Positions 25,009 through 34,341 of a stretch of DNA of 64,000 bases are shown here, one piece after another. Both the position numbers and the translations under genes were made by a program. The stretch covers positions 5,378 through 69,377 of the forward strand of contig CACRSC010000109.1 in NCBI GenBank assembly GCA_902651635.1, in the 5' to 3' direction. The stretch is from Mastigamoeba balamuthi (taxonomy: Eukaryota > Evosea > Mastigamoebida > Mastigamoebidae). The stretch's first letter is position 1; each line of letters begins with the position of its first letter. The notes under the pieces are model-generated. The model searched no databases and was not told the origin of the DNA. It saw nothing but the letters and a program-made list of their open reading frames with translations.

Positions 25009-26160
25009 ATGAAGCTGCGGCTGGGGTTCGTCTCCAACAGCTCGTCGGCGTCGTTCACGCTGTTCCTCTCTGTGGGGAGCAAGCAGACGCCCGAGGATGC
25101 GGTGCGCAAGTACGTGGAGGCGCTGGCAGCCAGCGCCAAGCGGCCCCTCGACGGGTTCGTCGACCAGTTCGCCAAGTCGCTCGCAGAGGCCGCTGGGGAC
25201 GACGCCGGCGGGCCCGAGGGCCAGGCCAAGAGCGACTCGGTACCCGAGGCCATCGCCGCAGCCCCGGGGGGTCGCTGCACCGCTGCGGCACGCGAACGGG
25301 CGGGGGGGGGAGAGACTCAGTTGATTTCTTATCAAGATGCAGGAATGAAATGCGACCATCGGTGAACCATGCGAATCGCGAACCCAAATACTCTGCGACG
25401 TTCACTGGCTAGCGAGTGTTGCGTTTACACATTTGTCCCCGCTCTCAGTTGTTCTGTTCTCTGCTGCCACTCTAAGGGATGCGCTGTGGGTTGGAACGCT
25501 CAGAAGAGAATGGCTCTCTGCAGGAGATCACCAACTGACCATGCTCCATTGCCCGCTCTGCTGGTGCAGCGCCCCAAGAAGCGGACGAGGGAAGGCGAGG
25601 TGATTGACAGCAAGCGGGCCCGCGCCATCGACGCGCTGGTGGGGTACCTGACGCCCGCCCCCGACAGCAATCAAGGGCTGCCTGAGTGGATAGCCGACCT
25701 CGAGCAGAGCCTCAAGAGGAGAGACGAGGAGCGCCAGAGGGAGCGCGAGGAGCGGCGCCAGGAGAGGCGCCAGGAGCGCGAGCAGAGGCGCGCCAGCGAC
25801 CACAGCGGCCTCCCCAGCGGCAGCAGCGAGGAGGACGAGGACGAGGACAGCAGCCTGAGCGACGACAGCTGCGGCTACGGGGGCTACGGAGGCATGGGGC
25901 TCTTTGGGCTCGGAGGGCACTGCAGCGACGACGAGAACCAGGACGACCGCAAGATGCTGGCGTTTGCGCAGAAGCTGGGCGACAAGAAGACGAGCAGGTG
26001 GCAGGTCGTGCAGACGGGGATGTCCAACGAGTGCGACTGCGCCCCTGACGACGCCGAGATGGCCGCCGTCGAGGAGGCGCTCTACGACGAGGCGGGCAAG
26101 CTGCACCGCCTGCGCGCCGGCGGCTCTGTCGCCTACGTCGTGCACCACGACTGCTGCTGA
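25009..26160 (+). CDS. GFVSNSSS-motif protein A
   Basis: 273 residues from two exons, 25009-25239 and 25570-26160; both ends are phase 0 (donor GTACCC, acceptor TGCAG), the same intron position as in the neighbouring paralogue. The protein begins MKLRLGFVSNSSSASF. From memory, an N-terminal GFVSNSSSSSF is common in unrelated-looking hypothetical proteins of phages, bacteria and large viruses; its role is not known to me. Then comes a short helical part (QTPEDAVRKYVEALA), a nuclear-signal-like RPKKRTRE, a Glu/Arg-rich coiled segment, an acidic Ser/Asp stretch with glycines, and a C-terminal domain shared with the paralogue (KMLAFAQKLGDKK, WQVVQTGM, EALYDEAGKLHRLRAGGSVAY). No membrane span. Function unknown. 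A GTCGCT donor at 25271 would break phase, so the earlier donor is preferred. Confidence 0.65.
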
Positions 26161-26460
26161 TGGGGCGAAGGGGGTCCCACTCGTTCTGGCGAGCACCCTG
26201 AGAACTCGCAACAAGCCATCAGCGACAACATTCACTGTCCGTTCTAGAGGATCCATCGTCCCACAACGGTGAGGCAGACAGAGGGAGACATGCCCAAGCG
26301 GTCTGGCGGGTGTGCCCTCCGTCTCACTCTGCAGCGTGGGCAGGCACCACGATGCTGGAGTCGCATTTCCCTGTCCCAACGGACAATTTTCACACAACAG
26401 GTCATTTTGGCGCCAGATTTCTGTGACAAGATTGTCAATCCCGCGGGAACTAAAGAAAGA

Positions 26461-27480
26461 ATGAAGCTGCGGCTGGGGTTCGTCTCCAACAGCTCCTCGG
26501 CGTCGTTCACGCTGTTCCTCTCGGTGGGGGAGCAGCAGACGCCCGAGGACGCCGTGCGCAGGTACGTCGCGGAGCTGGCGCGGCACTCGCGCGGCCCCCT
26601 CGACAGCTTCTTCTACGAGTTCAAGAGAGGCCTCCCCGGCGCCATGAGCGACAACCCCGACTACCCCTGGAACGTTGATGCCCCCAAGGCCGACACCGCC
26701 CCCGTTCGTCGGCTCCCCCACAAACACGGGTTCGGTTAACCGCAGGCCCAACGCGCGAAAATGGTCGCTTGATTTCTTGTCAAACGGGCATTCAGTTGTT
26801 ATTACAAACATAAACAAAAACAAAAAACCCCCACCGTAGCATTCCCTGGAGGCACCAGCAGCACACGCTGCATTCCCCTTGCCACCGGACGTCTGATTCC
26901 GGGCGCGTGATAGTGCTTTGGGGAGTGGTTCGTGCGTTTGCCGCGCACTCTGTTGATTCTGCGGTCTTCTTTCGTGCAACAGGAGGCGGGCGCTGGGGCG
27001 AGCGACATCGAGGCGCCAGAGGACCCGCTGCGCGCCTGCTCCCTGGACGCCCTCGTGCGGTTCCTGATGCCCGAGAGCGGCGCCCTCAACCCGACGGACC
27101 TGTCTTCGTGGATCGCGAGCCTCGACGAGAGGCTGGGGAGCAGACGCGCCATGATGCGCTCGCAGATGCGCAGGCGCAGGCTCAGGCGCCTCTACGGCCG
27201 CAGAGGCGACGGCAGCGACAGCGACGGCCGCCTGGACATCACTCCCGACGAGGACTCAGACGACCGCAGGCTGCTGGCCTACGCCAAGAAGCTGGCCGAG
27301 ACGAGGCCGGGCGGGTGGCAGGTCTTGCAGACGGGCCTCAACAGCTACCGCGACTACTACGACCCGAAGGAGGACCCCGCGGACAACCTCGCGGCAGACG
27401 CGCTCTACGAGGCAGCGGGCAGCATGCACCGCGTGCGTGCCGGGGGCTCCGTCGCCTACGTAATACAACACAACAACTGA
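26461..27480 (+). CDS. GFVSNSSS-motif protein B (tandem paralogue)
   Basis: 246 residues from exons 26461-26703 and 26983-27480, phase 0 (donor GTTCGT, acceptor AACAG). It repeats protein A in the same order: identical MKLRLGFVSNSSSASF start, QTPEDAVRRYVAELA, a linker, a domain with ALVRFLMPES (A: ALVGYLTPAP), an Arg-rich segment, RLLAYAKKLAETR, WQVLQTGL and ALYEAAGSMHRVRAGGSVAY at the C-terminus. The first 66 or so coding bases of the two genes are nearly identical while the rest has diverged widely, so the N-terminal motif is under strong constraint or was recently converted. About 300 bases separate the genes. No function can be proposed from sequence. Confidence 0.65.
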
Positions 27481-28801
27481 GGCAAGGAAAAGTGCCCAAG
27501 GCGAGCAATTGCTCCCTCCATTGTGCATATGAAAGAAGCAACGAAGTGGGTTTCCCCAACAGACCTAATCACGCAAGGCGATGGGCTCGGCGTGCAGTCG
27601 GAGACCCACGTTGTCCAGTGACCACGCTGTCCCTGATAGTGCTCTTCAATCTGCACCGATGTCTGCTTGCACACTCGCACAGCGCTCAGGATGGGCGTAC
27701 CATCACAGAGCTCGCACTCATGATTGCAATCTGTGCAGCACAGTGCACAGGGAAGAGGGTTGAGACGAATATTGTTTTTTGGGTCCAGCTTCCCAGTAAT
27801 TTCAGTTCTGGGAGTTCTGGTCCAAGATAGTACGGGTGTGCTGCGAGCACTGAATGTCGCCTTATCTCGTCCCTCTGCGCTAGCTCATGCTAGTGGTCCT
27901 GCTCTCACTGGAATCAATTATATTCGTCGTTTACTTCGCTTAGTCCTGGGGACAGGGTCACTCCGGATAAATGGCACACACTCACACCTGAGGAGACTGG
28001 GGTTACTCACCTAGCTGATGCTACGAACTGCTCTGGTTCTGCTTCGCCACCAAGCCCTATATATACGGTAGCGGTTATTCTGGGCGTCGTAGTCAATAGC
28101 CTCCGTGTGGTGCGCACTCCGCGAGTATTACTTTACAAACTCGCGGGCGGGCGGAACAATGTCTTCTGCAGATTGAAGAGTTCCGTTTGCTGCGCACAGG
28201 TAGGGCACCCCCATACAGACATCATCGACACGTGGCCACACGGCACCGAGAGGTCTGGCATGCGGTACCCATAAGTGCGACCCGCAAGCAAATAATGTAG
28301 CGCAGCAATAGTATGAATCAACTAAGTATCTCTGTGGTAGAAAGATCGGGCTGCCTCGCGAGGCAACTGGCTGTTCGCGATCATCCAAGCGAATTGGTCG
28401 CCCCAGAGGCAAACAACACTTTTATTGCCTCAGGCACTTCGCTCAGATCGCCAGTGGCCTCCAATTCTTCTCAATCTGTATCGCAGGCAATCTAGACAAA
28501 CAAAGGCTCCTCATCCCCACCCCCCCACCTTTGGAGATGGATCCAATATTGTGGCTCCTCGTTGTCGCCTAAAACTCCAACGAGCTGCCAGAGTCCGCTG
28601 TACTGTTACTCCATTCTGCTCCCGAGTCACACTGGCGCCTGACAAACAATACGCCAGGATGTCCTTGCGATTAATGCAGATACAATCTGGTGAGCTCTGA
28701 AGCCTGAGTGCCTTCTTTCCCGTTGGGGTCTGGGACCATCACCACACGCTAACAAACAACGAGACGTGTTTCCGACAGTACTACTTCCGACTCTCACTAT
28801 G
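27481..28801. other. Longest gene-free stretch of the island
   Basis: About 1.3 kb with near-even base composition and only short frames on either strand. No gene, tRNA or mobile element recognised. It separates the tails of the GFVSNSSS gene B (+) and SPAG16 (-). Confidence 0.45.
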
Positions 28802-31342
28802 TCACCGCGGGCAGGACCACGTGCGCAGCGTGCCGTCCGAGGCCACGCTGACCAGCAGCTCCTGCTCGAGCGACGCCGCGCACGCCGGCGAGATGAACGC
28901 GACCGACTGCACCGCCTCCTCGTGTCCGCGCAGCTCCGTGATCGCCTTGCCCTGCGCAGCATCGAACCTGCAGAATGGTATGCGGGGGAGCAGTCAGCGC
29001 CCAGGAGAACTCAGTTGACCCCGGCTCGTACACTTTGATGGAGCCCTCGTCCGAGGCGACGAAGATGAAGCTGCCCGAGTGGTCGAACGTAGCCTTGTTG
29101 GCCGAGAACGGCCCCGTCGACAGCAGCAGCCGCTGCTTGACCGTGCGCATGTCCCACACCCTCACCTCGCCGTCCGAGTCCGTCGACATGACCGTGTCTC
29201 CCTGCCCGGCGATTGCCAGTTGAGTCGAAATGAGCATCTGGGCGGCGACTCACGCGCAGGTTGAAGGAGACGTGGTTGCAGGCGGCGCTGTGGCCGAAGA
29301 AGGTCTTCATGCACTCGGCGGCGCGGACGTCCCAGACGGAGACGGTCTTGTCGGCAGAGACGGTGCAGGCGTGGTTGGTGTAGGGCTGCCAGGCCACGTA
29401 GTTGACGCTGTCCAGGTGGCCGCGCAGCGCCTGGCGCGCCTTGCCGCGCTCGACGTCGAGCAGCTTGCACGTGTGGTCCATCGACGCCGTCGCGATGAAG
29501 TCGCCCGTGTCGTGGAACGCGCAGCTCCACACCGGCTGCGTGTGCTCCTGGAACGTCAGCGAGCAGCACTCGCGCGCAAAGTCCCACAGCTTCACCGTGT
29601 TGTCTCCCGACGCCGTTGCCAGATGCGTCCCCCTGTGCCCTCGTCGTCAGGTCACGCGGGGAGAGGGAGGGAGAGAGGAGGGGGGCACGCACATGGGATG
29701 GAAGCAGCAGTCGGCGACCCAGTCGCGGTGGCCGTCGCCACTCATGACAAGCTCGTTCTCGGGGAGCCTCCACATGCGCCACGTGGTGTCGTCCGAGACG
29801 GTGGCGACGATGGGCCTGCGCGGGTGCACGCAGACGCTGCTGATGGGCGCCTGGTGCGCCCTGTTCGTCCTGTCGTTCTGTATCGACAGCGGGTCCAGCA
29901 CGAGGCCCTTCCACCCGCCCTCGTACGGGTTGGCCCTGGCCTGCGCCGGCAGCTCGGGCACCTTGGGCTCCGCCGCCGTCAGGGCCTTGGCCGCCTTGGC
30001 CGCGTTGAGCCCCTTGGGGCCCGCCGTGATCCCCTTGCCCACGGGGCCCGTCTGGCCCTCCTTGCCCTTGCGGCCCCCGCCCGCGGACGACCCCTGGGCC
30101 TGTGCGGCCTGGCCCTTGCCGGCTGGGGCGGCCGCCGGGGTGTCGGGGACCGCGACGCCGTTCTGCAGCTGGCGGATGGTGGCGTTGAGCTCGTCGACCT
30201 TCTTCTGCAGGATGTCCTTGTCGACACGCGTCGACGTGAGCTCCGCGTGCGTCCGCTCGAACCGCTGCTTGAGCGCCGCTATCTCGGGCTCGCGCTCCTC
30301 GCACTTCTTCTGCAGCTTCTGGACCTCTGCTGCCAGCTTCCCCTTCTCCTGCGCCACTGCGGGGGGCGTCTCAGTCGCCCGTGTGCCCGCGCGTGCGGGG
30401 TGTAACGTGCTCACCTTTCTTGTGGTGCAGGCGGTGGTACTCGCGCTCCTTCTTGAGCTTGCTCATCGTCGCCGACGCCTGCCTGCGCCGCAAGGGGGGT
30501 GAGGCAGGGGTCCCTGGAGGGGAGTGATGGCCGTGGGCGCGCACGCTGCCTGCTCTTTCCGTCGCTCGAGCTCAGCCTCGAGCTCGCGCTGGCGCTCGAC
30601 GAGCTCGAGGTGCGAGACGTAGAGGTCGTCGACCTCGTGGCACTCGGTCTCCTTGATGAGCCCCTTCTCCGACCGCTCGTACCACTCTGTCTACGCGGTG
30701 GGAGTGCGAGCTGCGGGTCAGCCCGTGCAGCCGTGCAGCACTCCCGCGGGGGCCCGAGCGTGCCTGGAAGGCCTCCATCGTCCGGGTCATGCCCATGGCC
30801 GTCAGGAAGTTGCGCACGTAGTCGTCTGCGCTCTCCTTCCTCCGCTCCACGGTGGCGTCTGGGGGCCCCTCCTCTGCCGCGGGGGAGGGGCGTCAGTGGC
30901 TGCGCTGCCGTGGGGCCTGGCAGCGCACCCTGGGCGGGCACTGGGGGCGGCGCGGGCTTCTCGATGAGCTTGGCAGCAGCGAGGGCCGTCTGCAGGTCCT
31001 CGTGCTCGTCGGCCGAGCCCCCGGGCACCGCCACGTCCTCCTCGTCCTCGTCGGGCACCACGTCGTCCAACCGCACCTCCTCGTACTGGAACCCATCGTC
31101 GTCCGAGTCGTCCAGCTCGACCTCTGCGGGGCAGCAGGCTGAGACCCGTAGAGACCCGAGAGACCCGTGTGGCCTGGGGGGCTATTTTTGGAGCTGGCTG
31201 CGAAAGCGACGCAGGGAAAAACGCGTCACTGGAGGCGAGGGAGCGGCGCACTCTCGAGCACGTAGGCGCCCACGTCCTCGTCGGTGTAGCGGTGGACCTT
31301 CTCGCCCGGCGGGGACGACGCTCGCTGCTTGCGGTCCGACAT
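28802..31342 (-). CDS. SPAG16: SPAG16/PF20-like WD40 axoneme central-apparatus protein
   Basis: Nine exons on the minus strand give 666 residues: 31342-31252, 31123-30929, 30873-30764, 30690-30545, 30482-30415, 30356-29693, 29632-29254, 29201-29020, 28967-28802. All phases agree. PF20/SPAG16 bridges the two central microtubules of motile axonemes. Diagnostic parts are the acidic N-terminus (DDDGFQYEEVRLDDVVPDED), the block YVRNFLTAMGMTRTMEAFQ (human YELIQ-flanked NFLIKMGMTRTLDCFQ) then TEWYERSEKG, the KEREYHRLHHKK coiled coil, and C-terminal WD40 repeats from about residue 330 (GHRDWVADCCFHP, TASGDNTVKLWDF, SADKTVSVWDV), ending SDGTLRTW. Human SPAG16 is 631 residues. Intron 3 appears to begin GC rather than GT: only that join restores FQTEWYE. 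Intron 7 is about 52 bases. Its presence implies a motile flagellum or cilium. Confidence 0.9.
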
Positions 31343-31664
31343 GCGGGGCTCTTGTTACGGATCTGCGCCGGGGCTATTTTTGGCCTCTAAATATCCAAGA
31401 TTGCACGCCGATATCTCTCGTTGGTATCTGCCCCCTTTCCAGGAACTCCGACTGGGGGAGCAAAAAGGCGTGTCTTTACGTTACTTGACAACTGTGGGGG
31501 CTGAGAGGCGGGTGCTGCTGCTGCTGGTGGTGTGTGTGGCCGTGCGGTGGTGTGTGTTGTGCGTGTGGTGCGCTGTTCTGTTAAAACGCGTGCCCGTCGA
31601 CGACGACGACGACGTCGCGGGCCCGCAGGCGCCGTCGCCGCTGCTGCTGCTGCTGTCGACGCCC

Positions 31665-34148
31665 TCACACGTCGATGGGGTGCTTGGGCACGCGCACGCG
31701 GTCGCTCTTGCGCATGCGGGGGCTCGTGAGGGGCGACGGGGGCGACGACGACGGCGCAGAGCCCGACATCGGCGACGACTGCAGCGGAGTCGACCCCACC
31801 GCTCGCACCGCCATCACCGCAGCCGCCTCGCACGCCCCCTGCTGCTGCTGTTGTTGCTGCTGCTGCTGCTGCTGGTGCAGCTGCATCTGTGCTGCCAGCA
31901 GCGACTGCGGGGGCTGCAGCTGCACGGGCGGCTGCGCGCACATCGCAGGCGACGAGAGGACTGCAGTCGACGACGACGACGACGTCGCCGCGGGGCCCGA
32001 CGAGGCCGTCGACACGCACGAGGACGAGGACGAGGAGGGCTGGGGCGGGGAGAGCAGGTCGAGGGGCTGCGGGGGCACCGCTGCCGCCGCCGTCGCCTGG
32101 AGGGGCGTCATCGTCGTCGACGCGCTCGCCCCGGTCACCGCGGCCGTCAGCTGCGCCTCGCTCATCTGCGGGGGCGGCGGTGGGGGCGGGCAGAGTCAGA
32201 GCGACGCGGCGGGCCCTGTCGACGACGACGCCGACGACGGGGGGTCGCGTACGCCCTCGCGCTCCTTGGGGAGGATGCGGCGGCGGGCGTTGGTGAACCA
32301 GTTGTTGATCTGGTTGAGCGTCAGGCCCGTGCTGTCGCCCAGCTGCCCCTTCTCCTCCTCCGTCGGGTACGGGTGCGACAGGTGCGCAAACAGCCACTCC
32401 TGGAGCGCCATCCCCCCTCTCCCTCGGTCAGACGCGGTTCGCCCTCCCCCCCCCTTCCCCTACCCCCGGGATCGTGTTCGCAACGGTTTCCGTTGCCCTT
32501 TTCGGGGCGGCGTGCGACAACAGAAAAAAGCGAACGGACGCCAGCTCGACGAGTTGAAAAGGAACGAAAATTGAAACCCGGGGGAAATAAGCGTCTCCCG
32601 GAGATGGCGATCTCTGGGCGGGGGGCCCCCCTCCCCCCCTCTGCTCGCGAGAAAGCGTCGTGCCTTGAGCGTGTTGGTGGCGCCCTCGGGGAGCTTGCCC
32701 CTGCGCTGCTTCTTGAGCGCGGGCACCTGGCTCTGCTCCGACGCCGCGGCCGCGATGGCAGCGACGGCGGCCGAGACGGCCTGCTGGTCCGTCGACGACG
32801 CCGCGGAGGCAGCAGCGGGGGCGACGACCGACGCCCGGGGCCTCTTGGCGGGCCTGCAGCCCGTCGACGACGACGACGACGACGACACGTACTGCTCGCT
32901 GCTGAACTCGAGGAGGACCTGCAGGGCGTTCATCTCGGCGACGCTGGCGCTGGCCGACTTGGACGGCGACGACGTCACGGTGGCCGACGGCGGCGGCGAC
33001 GGGGGCGCGGGCACCGCAGAGGCCGACGCCGGCGCAGCCGACGCGGAAGAAGCGGCCTGCAGCTTCAGGAGCCGCCCGTCCTGCTCGATCTCGTCGATGG
33101 GCACCGTGTCGATGAGCGCTGGGGGGGGAGGTGTCGTCCGATGACACGGGTCGGAAAAGCGACGGGGGTGAGATGAGGGGGAGGGGGGGCAGGAGGAGGA
33201 AAAAGTTGAGTGCGTGTGGGTGGGGGTATTGCGAAAATGCCCCGTGTGGGGAAAAGTACCTTCGAGAGCCTCGCGCGAGGACAGGGATTGCGACGCGTGG
33301 CTCGGAGACGACGCCGGAGGGTCCGGGTGCGACGCCGAGAGCGACGCCAGCGGCGGGGACGAGAGCGGCGTCGCCGAGACCTGCCCGGGCGTCCTGGGCG
33401 GCGACCTGCCCCCGTTGTCCGACGTCCCCGACGACGCCTGCAGCGCCATCTGGGGTTCCGTTTCGCCCCCGCCCGGTCAATGACGACGCGGCGGTCGGGG
33501 TGGGCGGCGGGGGGGTCGGCTCGGAAGCGGCGAAATGCGTGGTGGAAGCGGTGGGATCGCGGGGGCAGGTGCGGGATTTCAGGCTTGCTTTTGACGTGCC
33601 TCGATCTCGTGGCGTGCGCATATGTACGCCTCGTACTTGGACAGCCGCGCCTCGAGCTCGCTGACCCTGGCCGCGAGCTCCTCGTACTGCAGTTCGGCCC
33701 ACATGAGCGCCTCGTCCACACACCCCACACACACACACTCCTCTCCAGACGGGTGATTGTGTTTTCTGGTTTGTGTCTCGGACACGGGGATCACACACGA
33801 GATCCGCAGGGGGTCCCCCTCGCGCGCGCGTAATTAAAATTCAAACTGCTCAAAAATAGCACCGGGGGCCAAAAGGGCGGAGTAGGACGGGGTGGCGTTT
33901 GGCGGGCCGACAGATATTTCCGCACCACCCCCGGTTTTCCAAGGGTTATTTAAAAATGCGCGGAGGGGCCTGCTCCCTCCTGTGTCGGAAAAAGAAGGGA
34001 GAGAGACGACGGAGATCGCGAAAATCGAACGCGAAATCGACGAGGAAACCTGAGAGCGGTCGGTGCAGGGGCGCGCGGGCGCAGAGGACTTGGGCACGTC
34101 GCCGTCCGAGTCGCTGCCCGCGGGCTGCGACAGCAGGGGCTCCCCCAT
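31665..34148 (-). CDS. TALE-class homeobox protein (MEIS/PKNOX/TGIF-like)
   Basis: A 500-residue nuclear factor from six exons: 34148-34050, 33710-33600, 33449-33260, 33118-32664, 32399-32253, 32165-31665, all in phase. The homeodomain is split by intron 4: [17 protein letters not shown] ends exon 4 and [20 protein letters not shown] starts exon 5, followed by [20 protein letters not shown]. The three-residue TALE loop (HPYP) and WFxNARRR are clear; the closest pattern is MEIS/PKNOX. Exon 2 is a leucine-zipper-like coil ([20 protein letters not shown]). The rest is Ser/Ala/Pro-rich with a run of 12 glutamines near residue 440. Intron 4 (AAG|GCACG) and intron 2 (GAG|GCACG) appear to use GC donors; no GT would fit intron 4 without damaging the homeodomain. 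Exons 1-2 are the least certain. No MEIS N-terminal homology region was recognised. Confidence 0.8.
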
Positions 34149-34341
34149 GTGCGTGCTGGCTAATTATGGTGTGGCGCCTGCCAACCCGAGACGTCTTGCT
34201 TTCTTTTTGGCGCGTCAACAAGATTCCCGGCCCGGCAGAATATCTCTGTTCTTTTTTTGAACCCCCCAGAGCGCACCCCCAAAGCAGCCAACAGTCGTCA
34301 CTACTCTCTCTGCACACTACAACTACCCAGGTACAGCGAAA

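Noticed and set aside
25528-26979. A 483-residue open frame on the - strand
   Set aside because: Antisense shadow of the two GFVSNSSS genes; no family features, and it crosses both the intergenic gap and exon ends.
29237-29253. A 16-base intron in SPAG16 (GTGAGT to the first CAG)
   Set aside because: A 52-base intron using the next in-phase CAG gives a gap-free alignment with SPAG16 (NLRGDTVMSTDSDG), so the tiny intron is not needed.
31329-33176. A 615-residue open frame on the + strand
   Set aside because: It is antisense to the homeobox gene, has Arg/His/Leu-only low complexity, and arises because GC-rich codons lack stops on the other strand.
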